In this document: positions 52,499 to 61,561 of the stretch, piece by piece
How positions within the stretch are numbered: position 1 is the first letter of the stretch
Layout of the letters: every line of letters starts with the position of its first letter
NCBI RefSeq assembly: GCF_015999545.1
Contig: NZ_CP065546.1
Coordinates: 806,001 to 870,000, forward strand
Source: Lysinibacillus sp. JNUCC-52
GTDB taxonomy: Bacteria > Bacillota > Bacilli > Bacillales_A > Planococcaceae
Reading direction: 5' to 3'
Length of the DNA: 64,000 bases
The notes under the pieces: model-generated
Databases searched by the model: none
What the model saw: only the letters and a program-made list of their open reading frames with translations
Told to the model about the DNA's origin: nothing
Program-made: the position numbers and the translations under genes

Positions 52499-53390
52499 CG
52501 CTGCCACCTACCTTATCTTTAAAAATTTCATCCAGTGTTAAATAGTCTAAACTAAATTTTTCAATGTACTTACCTGCAGATAAATATTGGAAAATACTTT
52601 CAGCATAATGCTCATCCTCTAGCATTAACACCGTTTGCTCTTTTTCTACACGTACGTCTTTAACCCCTTCCAGCTTAAGTAATTCGGTTGTAGAGTAATG
52701 CGTTCGTACAGACAGCTTCGTTTTACCATACTGTTTCTTTAAATCTAATAAACTGCCAGAAAAAAGTGAAACGCCCCGCTTTAAAAGACATAAATGATCG
52801 CAAAGTTCTTCGACATTATCCATTTGATGACTTGAAAATAAAATCGTTGTTCCTTGTTCTTTTAGCAGTAAAATGGCATCTTTTAGTAAGTCTTTATTAA
52901 CTGGGTCGAGACCACTAAAAGGCTCATCTAAAATTAAAAACTGTGGTTTATGAATAAAGCTTGCAATTAACTGTACCTTTTGTTGATTTCCTTTGGACAA
53001 CGTTTCCGCTTTATCTTTACGTTTTTCTTCTAAATCAAAACGGCTAATCCAAAAATCAATATCCTTCTGAAGCTCTGCTTTTTTCATCCCTCGTAGCTCT
53101 CCAAAAAAGTAAAGTTGCTCCTCAACTTTCATTGTAGGGAAAATGCCTCGTTCTTCTGGCAAATAGCCAAGAACATCACGGTTGATTGAATTAACGGGCT
53201 TGCCATTCCATGATATTGTGCCAGCTGTTGTTTCCTGTAAATCTAAAATCATACGGAATGTCGTTGTCTTGCCCGCCCCGTTTTGACCAATAAGTCCAAA
53301 AATCTCCCCTTTTTCAATTGTAAAATTTAAATTATCAACCGCTGTGAAATCTTTGTATTTTTTTGTGACATGCTGTAATTGTAATGTCAT
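52485..53390 (-). CDS. ABC transporter ATPase, NatA-like
   Basis: A 301-residue ATPase with Walker A GQNGAGKTT, signature LSKGNQQKVQLIASF, Walker B FLILDEPFSGLDPVN and switch His in FSSHQMDNVEELC; the C-terminal 80 residues form the usual DUF4162-type tail. It drives the NatB-like permease encoded next. AGGAGG precedes the ATG. It follows the DUF2812 gene by 12 bases in the PadR operon. Confidence 0.92.
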   Translation of the reverse strand: MTLQLQHVTKKYKDFTAVDNLNFTIEKGEIFGLIGQNGAGKTTTFRMILDLQETTAGTISWNGKPVNSINRDVLGYLPEERGIFPTMKVEEQLYFFGELRGMKKAELQKDIDFWISRFDLEEKRKDKAETLSKGNQQKVQLIASFIHKPQFLILDEPFSGLDPVNKDLLKDAILLLKEQGTTILFSSHQMDNVEELCDHLCLLKRGVSLFSGSLLDLKKQYGKTKLSVRTHYSTTELLKLEGVKDVRVEKEQTVLMLEDEHYAESIFQYLSAGKYIEKFSLDYLTLDEIFKDKVGGSVVEI

Positions 53391-53402
53391 CCTTTATCCT
53401 CC

Positions 53403-53933
53403 TTACCCTTCAAATATATGTAAATCAAGTTCTAGATGCTTTTTTCGTTTTTGAATTTTTCTAATTGGTACATACATTAAAAGCCCTAAAAAGACATTCA
53501 AAAAACCAAGATTAATAGACATAAACGCTACTGGTGACGCTGTTAGCCCCGTAAATATATTGAAAAAACCTATTAAAATACTAAGAATAGCCATTGGAAT
53601 AAACAGCCTACTAATTGATTTTAAATATTTTATTTTAGAAGGTGCATCTGAGTATAATTCAAATGCTCCATCAGCTGCTTCTTTACGATAATATGCCCAC
53701 ACACCAAATTTAGAAACACATTCAATATTCAACGATTCTAAAAATTCACAATAGTCTTTCTTTTCACCAACTACTAATTCATTTCGATAAATATACTTTC
53801 CAGGCTCGCCTTGTTCGAATACAAAGAAGCTAATTATATTTCTTCGTAAATGCCAGCCTTGCGCAGCCATTTCATTAACCCATTTCTCTTCTTTCTCATA
53901 GTCCAAAAAGAAGCGAAATTTAATTTTTTTCAT
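53403..53933 (-). CDS. DUF2812 membrane protein
   Basis: A 176-residue protein with the DUF2812 start (KFRFFLDYEKEEKWVNEMAAQGWHL, residues 5-29) and two hydrophobic helices near the C-terminus (about 112-160). DUF2812 proteins are commonly encoded after a PadR regulator, as here, and may act as membrane partners in its signalling; the function is not established. AGAGGTG precedes the ATG. It lies 27 bases after the PadR stop. Confidence 0.85.
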   Translation of the reverse strand: MKKIKFRFFLDYEKEEKWVNEMAAQGWHLRRNIISFFVFEQGEPGKYIYRNELVVGEKKDYCEFLESLNIECVSKFGVWAYYRKEAADGAFELYSDAPSKIKYLKSISRLFIPMAILSILIGFFNIFTGLTASPVAFMSINLGFLNVFLGLLMYVPIRKIQKRKKHLELDLHIFEG

Positions 53934-53960
53934 ATCAACACCTCTTATAAAAAATGCGTT

Positions 53961-54281
53961 TTAGGCTTTTCCATTTGTTATACGGATACCATTGTCAAAA
54001 AGTTCCCTTAATCGTAAAATTTCATATTCTATTACATTTTTCCCACTTTCCGTAATTATATATTCCTTCTTACGCCCATCACCATCTAATGCTTCGATCC
54101 ATTGTCGTTCCAACAATGTTTTAATAGCGCCATATATCGTGCCTGCACCTAGGCGAACACGACCTTTACTCATTTCTTCAACTAATTGCATAATGCCATA
54201 GCCATGTCGTGCTTCGAATAATGCTAATAAAATATAATAAACCCCCTCTGTTAAAGGCGGATATTCCTGTGCTTGTGTCAT
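53961..54281 (-). CDS. PadR-family transcriptional regulator
   Basis: A 106-residue PadR winged-helix regulator: LTEGVYYILLALFEARHGYGIMQLVEEMSKGRV, LGAGTIYGAIKTLLERQWIEAL and the wing GRKKEYIITESGK. It has the short PadR-s2 form. ATG 54281 follows GGGAGG; a frame to 54311 would run into the operator. It begins the operon with DUF2812 and NatAB genes and is preceded by two matching palindromes, so it probably represses its own operon. Confidence 0.9.
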   Translation of the reverse strand: MTQAQEYPPLTEGVYYILLALFEARHGYGIMQLVEEMSKGRVRLGAGTIYGAIKTLLERQWIEALDGDGRKKEYIITESGKNVIEYEILRLRELFDNGIRITNGKA

Positions 54282-54311
54282 AAAAATACCTCCCTCTATA
54301 TCGCCAAACAA

Positions 54312-54356
54312 TATATCGACTGACGATATAAATAAAATATATCAGCGCCCGATATA
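54312..54356. promoter_or_regulatory. Two PadR operators
   Basis: TATATC-N7-GATATA occurs twice: 54312-54330 (TATATCG-ACTGA-CGATATA, a perfect 7-5-7 palindrome) and 54338-54356 (TATATC-AGCGCCC-GATATA). Centres are 26 bp apart, just upstream of the PadR gene. Confidence 0.75.
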
Positions 54357-54428
54357 GTTGTCAATGACAAAACTAACGATTGATTGATTTTAAGCTATTG
54401 CTATTAGAAATTACTCATGGTAACATGT

Positions 54429-54444
54429 AAGTAACCACTTGCAT
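54429..54444. promoter_or_regulatory. Half-degenerate TetR operator before the TetR gene
   Basis: AAGTAAC-CA-CTTGCAT is similar to the perfect palindrome at 55064-55079, with the right half changed. It lies about 17 bases before the TTG start of the TetR gene, suggesting autoregulation. Confidence 0.5.
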
Positions 54445-54460
54445 TGGAGGTTGTTTTTTA

Positions 54461-55042
54461 TTGACAACAAAAGAAACAGCAGAACGAATCATCGAAGCAG
54501 CGATTCAGTTAATTAGTGAAAAGGGCTACACCGCAGCGACAACGAAGGCAATTGCCGACTTAGCACAAGTCAATGAAGTAACGATTTTCCGCCACTTTGG
54601 CAATAAACAAGGGATTCTAAAAACCATTGTGGATAGATTTTCCTATAATCCTATTTTGCAAAAAATGATGCATGAAGAGGTGACATGGGATTTAGAAAAA
54701 GATTTAAACCATTTTTCAATGAAATATTTTGAATATATGATGTCCATAAAGGACCTTGTGATGATTGGCTTTAAGGAATCAATGCAATTTCCAGAAATCA
54801 GTAATGAAATAGCAACAGTTCCCCTTATCTTCAAAAATGAGTTAATTCAGTATTTCGAGGAGATGCACCATAAAGGGAAAATCCGTGAGGTCAACTTTGA
54901 AGCCGCTGCACTATCTCTTATTGCCCTGAATTTTGGTCACTTTATTTCACGCGCTCGATTAGGTACTACCGTATCTACCCTACCAACTGAAGAACTCATT
55001 AACACAAGTGTTGCAATTTTTTCTAGGGGATTATCTTCCTAG
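54461..55042 (+). CDS. TetR-family regulator
   Basis: A 193-residue TetR regulator. The helix-turn-helix (residues about 6-52) reads IIEAAIQLISEKGYTAATTKAIAD then VNEVTIFRHFGNKQGIL; the C-terminal part is the variable ligand domain. It starts with TTG, nine bases after GGAGGT. The permease gene follows 51 bases later behind a palindromic operator, so the pair is a small efflux operon under its own repressor. Confidence 0.88.
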   Translation: MTTKETAERIIEAAIQLISEKGYTAATTKAIADLAQVNEVTIFRHFGNKQGILKTIVDRFSYNPILQKMMHEEVTWDLEKDLNHFSMKYFEYMMSIKDLVMIGFKESMQFPEISNEIATVPLIFKNELIQYFEEMHHKGKIREVNFEAAALSLIALNFGHFISRARLGTTVSTLPTEELINTSVAIFSRGLSS

Positions 55043-55063
55043 AAAAAATTTTCCCCAAAATGC

Positions 55064-55079
55064 AAGTAAGCACTTACTT
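55064..55079. promoter_or_regulatory. Palindromic TetR operator before the permease gene
   Basis: AAGTAAG-CA-CTTACTT is a perfect 7-2-7 palindrome, 14 bases before the permease ATG. The adjacent TetR protein is the likely binder. Confidence 0.7.
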
Positions 55080-55093
55080 ATAGGAGGTTTATT

Positions 55094-56296
55094 ATGAAAG
55101 CATTACAAGCGTTATTTAACATCCGTGAAACTTATATTGGCATTTTTGCTACTATTGCTTTTCAATTAATATTTTTTACCATTTGGATGACCGCATACGA
55201 CGGTATAAATGATCGAGCAGAAAATTTAACGATTGGCATTATTAGTGACGACTCATCCGTTGGTCAAGAAGTGATAAACGGATTAAAGGAATCATTGCCA
55301 TTTGCAACGAAAGATTTCACTTCAATTGAACAAGCAGAAAAGGATTTGAATCAACGTCATATAAATATGATCATTCACATTCCAGCTGATTTTTCAGCTC
55401 AAATACAGGCAGGAGCAGAAGCTAACATTATTTATTCCATAAATCAAGCGAACGCAAGTCTTGCTAAAACAATGATGGAGAGCGTAGCAAATCAAGCTAC
55501 AGTGGAAGTCAATCATAGTCTGTATCCTCTACAACAAGGAGAGATAATAAAGACATTTTCACAGCAGTTTTCTCAGCTACCTTTGGAACAAAATACAGCA
55601 TTAAAAATTCAAGATACTGTTGCCACTACCATTATGAGTGTAAAAGACCAAACAGTTAAATCTACTATAATTAAAACAAATGAGGTCAAAGGATTTGCAG
55701 CAAATTTTGTGCCGTTAATGGTCATTATTTCATCATTTGTCGGAGCAATGGTAATGATTATGCAACATCAGCAGGCAGCAGAAATCGTACAACATACCGT
55801 TTCAAAATGGTCTTTATTTTTCGCTAGACAGCTTGTAAATATTGCTGTTGCTTTTGTTCTTCCATTACTAACAATTGGATTGATGCATCTATTTTCTATT
55901 TCGAGTGCGGAAAACTTTTTCACTATTTATTTTTTCCAAGCTTTCATGTTTTGGGCTTTTCTATGTTTAGCACAAGTCTTTGTTATCGTCTTTGGTAATC
56001 TTGGCATGGTCTTTAATATTTGCGCACTTTCGCTACAGCTTGTTACTTCTGGCGTACTCGTACCAAATGCTATGCTTTCAGACTTTTACCATCGCCTCGC
56101 TTCCCTATTACCAGCAACTTACGGCGCAGACGGCTACTATACAATCATTTTTGGCGGTAGCTCAGAAAGTCTAAGAAATAATAGCAGTTCGTTAGCTATT
56201 ATCATTGCTGTCACACTAGTCATTGCAAGTATTGCCGTTGCCCTGAAAAAATCTAAAATAGAACAAAATCCAAGCGTGCCTAGCCTTCAGCAATAG
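55094..56296 (+). CDS. ABC-2 type permease (YhgE/Pip-like) without an ATPase
   Basis: A 400-residue membrane protein: one N-terminal helix (about 12-33), a large outside domain (about 45-205), then six hydrophobic segments. This is the ABC2_membrane_3/YhgE-Pip layout also seen in many TetR-controlled efflux proteins. No ATP-binding gene lies beside it, so it either works without one or borrows one. AGGAGG precedes the ATG. It is controlled by the TetR gene in front. Confidence 0.85.
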   Translation: MKALQALFNIRETYIGIFATIAFQLIFFTIWMTAYDGINDRAENLTIGIISDDSSVGQEVINGLKESLPFATKDFTSIEQAEKDLNQRHINMIIHIPADFSAQIQAGAEANIIYSINQANASLAKTMMESVANQATVEVNHSLYPLQQGEIIKTFSQQFSQLPLEQNTALKIQDTVATTIMSVKDQTVKSTIIKTNEVKGFAANFVPLMVIISSFVGAMVMIMQHQQAAEIVQHTVSKWSLFFARQLVNIAVAFVLPLLTIGLMHLFSISSAENFFTIYFFQAFMFWAFLCLAQVFVIVFGNLGMVFNICALSLQLVTSGVLVPNAMLSDFYHRLASLLPATYGADGYYTIIFGGSSESLRNNSSSLAIIIAVTLVIASIAVALKKSKIEQNPSVPSLQQ

Positions 56297-56433
56297 AACA
56301 AAAAAAGCTTGGACAAAATGAAAAAGTGTTTGATTGGCTATTATCAATCGAACACTTTTTTGCTAAGATTCAATTAAATACTGGAAATTATCACTGTTTA
56401 ATCGGCGTTTTCCTAGATTTATCGATAATTGTC

Positions 56434-57000
56434 TTAACTTTCATCAAAACGTAAAATTGCCGCAAGCTGCTGATTTAGTTCAATCGCACTTTCTTTAAAA
56501 TCATGACGGTACCATTCAATAATTATGCCAATAATTGCATTTGCTTGATAGGCACTATAGAAATCCGTTTTTATTTTTCCAATTTTATTTTGTGCTAAGT
56601 CTCTTTTTAATAACGATTGGATTTCATCAAATAACATATAATAATAGGTTAACGGTACATTTTTCGAAAAGACGATTCGATAAAATAGTTTAAACCGTTC
56701 TATATGATGAAAAATACGAATTGTATTTGGATCTAGCTTATTTTTAATAATAGTCGTCGATGCTACACGATATGGTTCCTCATAGGAATTATATAAATCC
56801 TCGACAATTTCCTGAAAATATTCCTCGAACAGTTTCTCTTTTTGTTCATAGTGCAAATAAAATGTACCCCTATTTACATTGGCCACACGACATATTTCAG
56901 CAATCGAGATATTTTCTAGCGGTTTATGACTTAACAAAGTAAGCAAGGCATTATGTAACGCTTGTTTTGTTTTAACTACCCGCAAATCATGAATGGTCAA
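56434..57000 (-). CDS. TetR-family regulator of the SDR gene
   Basis: A 188-residue TetR regulator with the helix-turn-helix ALLTLLSHKPLENISIAEICR then NVNRGTFYLHYEQKEKLF (residues about 15-60) and a C-terminal domain of the TetR_C_33-like group. TTG 57000 is preferred because AAGGGGG lies eight bases before it; an ATG at 57024 lies upstream of that site. It is divergent from an SDR gene, and two GAAC/GTTC palindromes lie between, so it probably represses that gene. Confidence 0.87.
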   Translation of the reverse strand: MTIHDLRVVKTKQALHNALLTLLSHKPLENISIAEICRVANVNRGTFYLHYEQKEKLFEEYFQEIVEDLYNSYEEPYRVASTTIIKNKLDPNTIRIFHHIERFKLFYRIVFSKNVPLTYYYMLFDEIQSLLKRDLAQNKIGKIKTDFYSAYQANAIIGIIIEWYRHDFKESAIELNQQLAAILRFDES

Positions 57001-57047
57001 AATTTTTACCCCCTTATTGTACAAATATTTTAAATGTGTTGATTACT

Positions 57048-57120
57048 GAACAGTTCTACGAATTCTGCATATTGAAATCGCTTACATGAGTATTATAATA
57101 TTTTAATGAACACATGTTCA
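57048..57120. promoter_or_regulatory. Two GAAC-GTTC palindromes between TetR and SDR genes
   Basis: GAAC-A-GTTC at 57048-57056 and TGAAC-ACAT-GTTCA at 57107-57120. Both lie in the divergent intergenic region and are candidate operators. Confidence 0.5.
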
Positions 57121-57229
57121 ATACATAACCAGTGGTAATAGATGCCCATGTATCATTACTTCTGGTTAAGCATTCGGACAAAGTAACTTTGTCCTCAGGA
57201 AAATTCGATCTAATAGGAGGTCTTTTGAC

Positions 57230-57988
57230 ATGAGATTAGAAGGTAAAGTAGCAATCGTTACGGGAGCAGCTTCAGGAATGGGAAAAGCAATTGCAGAAGG
57301 TTATGCAAAAGAAGGTGCTAAAGTTGTTGTTTCTGATTTAAATTTAGACGGAGCAAAGGCTGTTGCGGATAGTATTCAAGCAAATGGCGGCACAGCTATT
57401 GCTATACAAACAAATGTCGCTTCAACTGAAGACATGCAACACTTATTTGATGAAACAAAAAGTGCATATGGTAAATTAGATATTTTAGTTAACAATGCGG
57501 GCATTATGGATGGTATGGAACCTGTTGGTGAGATTTCGGACGAGCGTTGGGATAAAGTATTTGCGGTAAACACAACTGCTGTTATGCGTTCAATGCGCAT
57601 GGCAACAAAGATTTTCCTAGAGCAAGGACATGGTGTTTTCGTTAATAATATTTCTGCTGGCGGATTATATGGTGCACGTGCTGGTGCTGCCTATACTGCA
57701 TCTAAACATGCGGTAGTTGGTTTAACAAAAAATACAGCATTTATGTATGCAAACCAAAACATCCGTTGTAATGGTATTGCACCAGGTGCTGTTATGACAA
57801 ATATCGCTGCATCAATGACGAATATGAGCGAAGTTGGTGCGGCTCGTCAGTCACTAGGATTAGCAATCAATCCACGTGCTGGACAACCAGAAGAAATAGC
57901 TCAACTTGCTATTTTCTTAGGCTCAGATGAAGCAAGCTTTGTGAATGGACAAGTCATTGCCGTTGATGGTGGATGGACTGCTTACTAA
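57230..57988 (+). CDS. Short-chain dehydrogenase/reductase
   Basis: A 252-residue SDR oxidoreductase of the classical type: TGAASGMG cofactor loop (residues 11-18), NNAGIMDGM, catalytic Ser in NNISAGG, YTASKHA and the final VDGG. The Asp at the end of the second strand (VVVSDLN) indicates NAD preference. It resembles glucose/3-alpha-hydroxysteroid-type SDRs, but the substrate cannot be read. AGGAGG precedes the ATG. It is divergent from a TetR gene. Confidence 0.9.
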   Translation: MRLEGKVAIVTGAASGMGKAIAEGYAKEGAKVVVSDLNLDGAKAVADSIQANGGTAIAIQTNVASTEDMQHLFDETKSAYGKLDILVNNAGIMDGMEPVGEISDERWDKVFAVNTTAVMRSMRMATKIFLEQGHGVFVNNISAGGLYGARAGAAYTASKHAVVGLTKNTAFMYANQNIRCNGIAPGAVMTNIAASMTNMSEVGAARQSLGLAINPRAGQPEEIAQLAIFLGSDEASFVNGQVIAVDGGWTAY

Positions 57989-57997
57989 ACCCTATAT

Positions 57998-58040
57998 AAA
58001 AAGCACTCAAAGGACATACATGACCTTTGCGTGCTTTTTT
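57998..58040. terminator. Bidirectional terminator between SDR and LysE genes
   Basis: AAAAAGCAC and CAAAGG pair with CCTTTG and GTGCTTTTTT; the T-rich ends serve both convergent genes. Confidence 0.85.
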
Positions 58041-58046
58041 CGACCT

Positions 58047-58679
58047 TTATGCTTTTTCTGTTGCAATGCGTATGCCAATTCCTACTAACATAACGCCTGC
58101 AATTTTATTAAATATTGCCTGCACTGTCTGTTTCATAAACCATTTTCGAATAACATTCATAACGAGTATCACAATGCCCAACCAGACAATCGATAACGCG
58201 ATTAAAATGCCTGCCAACACGATTAATTGAGTGTTAATATTAAAATTTGGCTGAATAAATTGTGGCATTAATGTTACATATAAAAGCAATGTTTTTGGGT
58301 TTAATAGATCTGTCGTAATGCCTTGAGTCATACAGCTAAGCGATACGTTTTTTTCTCCATCTATCTCTATAGGTAGCTCCTCTTGCAACATCATATTTTG
58401 TGCTCTAGCACGCCAAGATTGAATGCCTAAATAGATTAAATAAGCAGCACCTGCATATTTTATCGTTAAAAATACGACCATTGATTTAGAAATAATCGTA
58501 GCTAGTCCTAATACAGCAAGGGTTGTCCAAACGACAAGGGCAAGAATAATCCCCACCATTGTAAAAAAGCCTGCTTTCTTTCCATGTATGATTGTATTTT
58601 TTAACACTAGCAGTGAATCCACCCCTGGCACCATAACAATCATCAATGCCACTGCTGTAAACATCCAAATCTCATGCAT
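58047..58679 (-). CDS. LysE/RhtB-family amino-acid exporter
   Basis: A 210-residue membrane protein of the LysE family with six hydrophobic helices. MIVMVPGVDSLLVLKNTIIHGKKAGFF near the N-terminus and FLTIKYAGAAYLIYLGIQSWRA are family stretches. It probably exports a neutral or basic amino acid or a related compound. ATG 58679 follows AAGGAG; a frame to 58712 runs through it. A second LysE-family gene is at 63350-63973. Confidence 0.87.
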   Translation of the reverse strand: MHEIWMFTAVALMIVMVPGVDSLLVLKNTIIHGKKAGFFTMVGIILALVVWTTLAVLGLATIISKSMVVFLTIKYAGAAYLIYLGIQSWRARAQNMMLQEELPIEIDGEKNVSLSCMTQGITTDLLNPKTLLLYVTLMPQFIQPNFNINTQLIVLAGILIALSIVWLGIVILVMNVIRKWFMKQTVQAIFNKIAGVMLVGIGIRIATEKA

Positions 58680-58759
58680 ATGCTCACTCCTTAAAACAAT
58701 ACTAAGTATCATTATAAATTAAATTAAATAAATTTTCTGCATATAATATTTTCTTATAT

Positions 58760-58798
58760 AAAAGCACACACATTCATTTTTTGTATGTGTGTGCTTTT
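58760..58798 (-). terminator. Terminator of brnQ
   Basis: AAAAGCACACACAT (58760-58773) pairs perfectly with ATGTGTGTGCTTTT (58785-58798). Confidence 0.88.
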
Positions 58799-58805
58799 GC
58801 ATGTT

Positions 58806-60155
58806 TTAGTTAATTGTTGCTACTTTTTTTGAAGGCATTGCTAATCCAATAATGACACCAACTACAGCTGGTAATATCCAACCTAAACCAATATCATATA
58901 AAGGTAATATATTTGAATACAGCTCTGCTACTGAATCCAATACACTTAATTTTGCAGCAGGCATACTATTTACTAGTGCATTGTAGCCGTCAATTAGGCT
59001 AACAAAAAATGTTAAGAACATTGCAGATGCATAAACGGCTTGCTTATTGTTAAATAATGAAGAGCTTAAGGCTAGTAAAATAAGAACAATCGCAAGTGGA
59101 TATAAGAACATTAGCACTGGAATAGCAAATTGAATAATATTATTCAAACCAAAGTTGGCTATTGAAAATGATACTACGCACAAAATGAAAACAAACCATT
59201 TATAGCTAATTTTCGGGAAAACTTCATGGAAAAATTCACTACAAGAAGTAATTAAGCCAATACTAGTTTTTAAACAAGCTAGTACAATAATTACTGCCAA
59301 TAAAATAGCACCAAATGAGCCGAAATAATGGTCTGCTACTGCTGCAAAAATTAAACCACCATTATCAAATGTTCCGACAGCTTCAATACTAGATGCACCC
59401 ATATACGTAATGAGCCCATAGATTAAAGTCATTAATGCCATTGCGAAAATACCCGATTTCCATGTTGCCTTAGCAATTTCTTTCCGATCAGTAATACCCG
59501 CATTTTTAATAGCATTAATTACGACAATACCAAATGCTAGTGATGCTAATGCATCCATCGTATTGTAGCCTTCTTTAAAACCTGTCATAAAGGAAGACTG
59601 GATATAGTCACCTATTGGCTGTTGGAAATGCCCCATCGGCTTCACAATACTGATAATAATTAATATAAATAATACGACTAAAAAGGCTGGTGTTAAAACC
59701 TTACCGATATAATCCATAATTTTCGCTGGATTTAATGAGAAATAATAGACTATTGCAAAAAATATGAAGCTAAATACGGCTAATAAAATTGTTGTATACT
59801 CCGCACTAATATATGGTTCAAAGCCAACGACAAATGGTACTGTCGCAGTTCGAGGAATTGCAAAAAAGGGACCAATTGTTAAGTATAGCGCTAGTGAAAA
59901 AATAACGCCAAATAAAGGATGAATACGGCTCGCTAAATCACGCAGACCATTACTGCCCGATAAACCAATCGCTAAAATGCCCAAAAATGGCAAACCGATT
60001 GCTGTAACTAAAAAGCCGATCAGTGCAAACCAGAAGTTTGTTCCTGCTAGTTGTCCAAGTTGGATTGGAAAAATAAGGTTCCCTGCTCCAAAATACAGTC
60101 CGAATAACATTGTGCCAATGACTGCATAAGTAGAAAAAGGTATTTTCTTTTGCAT
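58806..60155 (-). CDS. brnQ: BrnQ branched-chain amino acid transporter
   Basis: A 449-residue LIV-II/BrnQ symporter with twelve hydrophobic helices that imports leucine, isoleucine and valine. The N-terminus TYAVIGTMLFGLYFGAGNLIFPIQLGQLAG is highly characteristic. ATG 60155 is chosen with AGGGAG upstream; a longer frame to 60212 would add unrelated residues. I saw no T-box or attenuator leader in front of it. Confidence 0.93.
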   Translation of the reverse strand: MQKKIPFSTYAVIGTMLFGLYFGAGNLIFPIQLGQLAGTNFWFALIGFLVTAIGLPFLGILAIGLSGSNGLRDLASRIHPLFGVIFSLALYLTIGPFFAIPRTATVPFVVGFEPYISAEYTTILLAVFSFIFFAIVYYFSLNPAKIMDYIGKVLTPAFLVVLFILIIISIVKPMGHFQQPIGDYIQSSFMTGFKEGYNTMDALASLAFGIVVINAIKNAGITDRKEIAKATWKSGIFAMALMTLIYGLITYMGASSIEAVGTFDNGGLIFAAVADHYFGSFGAILLAVIIVLACLKTSIGLITSCSEFFHEVFPKISYKWFVFILCVVSFSIANFGLNNIIQFAIPVLMFLYPLAIVLILLALSSSLFNNKQAVYASAMFLTFFVSLIDGYNALVNSMPAAKLSVLDSVAELYSNILPLYDIGLGWILPAVVGVIIGLAMPSKKVATIN

Positions 60156-60486
60156 AATTGATGTACTCCCTTGATGTGTTTGACTATAGCAAATTACCTT
60201 GGCGTAATTCAATTCAGATTATTATGTGCTTACTCGAAAAGCCTTCTAAAAAATCTGGGGCATTCGCCAGGGCTTTAACTGTTTAAGCGTTTCTCTTCGT
60301 GCAAGTGACAATTTTTAGCTTGTCTCACTTCTCAGTTTTGAGAGTTATGCTAAAAAAGTTAAATCGAATGAATTTTCACTACAATTTCACTATGGTAACA
60401 GGCATTTATTATAAAAACAATAGTTTTTTCGAAGTTGATTACTAAATGCACAGTTGCTAGCTAATAAGTAAAAATTTTAAAATGAA
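60156..60486. other. Upstream region of brnQ
   Basis: About 330 bases without a gene. AAAAGCC (60237-60243) and GGCTTT (60270-60275) form a weak stem enclosing GGGGC-ATTC-GCC. No tRNA, T-box or riboswitch was recognised. Confidence 0.35.
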
Positions 60487-60510
60487 AAGAGCTGTCAGAA
60501 GACAGCTCTT
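60487..60510 (-). terminator. Terminator of the carboxylesterase gene
   Basis: AAGAGCTGTC and GACAGCTCTT form a perfect 10-bp stem with loop AGAA; it overlaps the stop codon of the gene. Confidence 0.8.
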
Positions 60511-61261
60511 AGTTTGCAACAGACCACTCAATATGGTTTAAAAAATTATATACATCTTCATAAACTTTTTCACGTTCTTTATCTAATGTAATGATATGAC
60601 CTGAATTTTCATACCATATAATTTCTTTATCATCAGTTTTAACTGTATCTAAAATAAACGGAGCGCTTTGTTGGTATAGCTCATCGTCTAATAATCCTTG
60701 CAATACTAAAGTTGGTGCTTTAATTGCTGGTAAATCTTCACGTGTTTCTTCTGTTAAACGAGTAACACCGTCTAAGGAATCTTTTGGTGTAATTCGTAAT
60801 TCATGTAATTCAGAAATAATTTGGTCTTTTGATTTGTTTTCAAAATGTTTATATAGTCTTGCGTAATTATATAAACGTGTAAATAAACCTTTTGAGCTAT
60901 CGCGTGTTATCGGCGCACACATGGCAACAACTCCTTTAACAGGAAATTGCTCTGCTACTTTTAACGAAAAGACACCGCCAAGTGAAATTCCTACTACTGC
61001 GATTTCTTCATGGCCTTTATTTTTTAGGAAGTTGTAGCCTTCTACTACATCATTCCACCAGTCTTCAGGCTTTGTTTCAAGTAGGGCTTCTGGTTCTACC
61101 CCATGACCACTATAAATAGGTGCATGAACTGTATAACCACGTGTTGATAAAAATTCCCCTAGCTTTTTCACATCTTTTGTGCTACCTGTAAATCCATGCA
61201 GTAATAGTACGGCTTTTTTGCCTCCCTCAATTGTTAGAGGTTGCGGCTTTGATAACTTCAT
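60509..61261 (-). CDS. est: Carboxylesterase of the Est30/YvaK type
   Basis: A 250-residue alpha/beta hydrolase. LLHGFTGSTKDVKKLGEFL (residues about 20-38) has the oxyanion loop, GISLGG (near 95) the nucleophile Ser, LLDDELYQQS the Asp and NSGHIITLD the His. Size and motifs match the small carboxylesterases of Geobacillus and B. subtilis (Est30, YvaK), which cut short- to medium-chain esters. AAGGGGATA precedes the ATG. Confidence 0.9.
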   Translation of the reverse strand: MKLSKPQPLTIEGGKKAVLLLHGFTGSTKDVKKLGEFLSTRGYTVHAPIYSGHGVEPEALLETKPEDWWNDVVEGYNFLKNKGHEEIAVVGISLGGVFSLKVAEQFPVKGVVAMCAPITRDSSKGLFTRLYNYARLYKHFENKSKDQIISELHELRITPKDSLDGVTRLTEETREDLPAIKAPTLVLQGLLDDELYQQSAPFILDTVKTDDKEIIWYENSGHIITLDKEREKVYEDVYNFLNHIEWSVAN

Positions 61262-61561
61262 TTTATAATATCCCCTTCACGGAAATTTGTATTTGTGTAT
61301 TTTATGTGTCTATCTTAACACCCTTTATTCATAATGTACAATTTATAGTTTTTATCGATTCGATACTTTTCATGCATGAATGGTGTGAGGTTGAAGCCTT
61401 GTATAATCACTCTTTGCGGATGCTTAGAAATAATAAAAATTACTTTATTAAAATTACTTTGTTTTCCCTTATAAAATTTTTCCACGTTGCCTATACTTCC
61501 TATACTTTTACCGTTATAATGCAGGTAACTAATAGAAATACTATTAATGGAGGTGGGAAAA

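Noticed and set aside
60156..60486. T-box or amino-acid riboswitch before brnQ
   Set aside because: No T-box consensus, specifier loop or terminator/antiterminator pair was visible.
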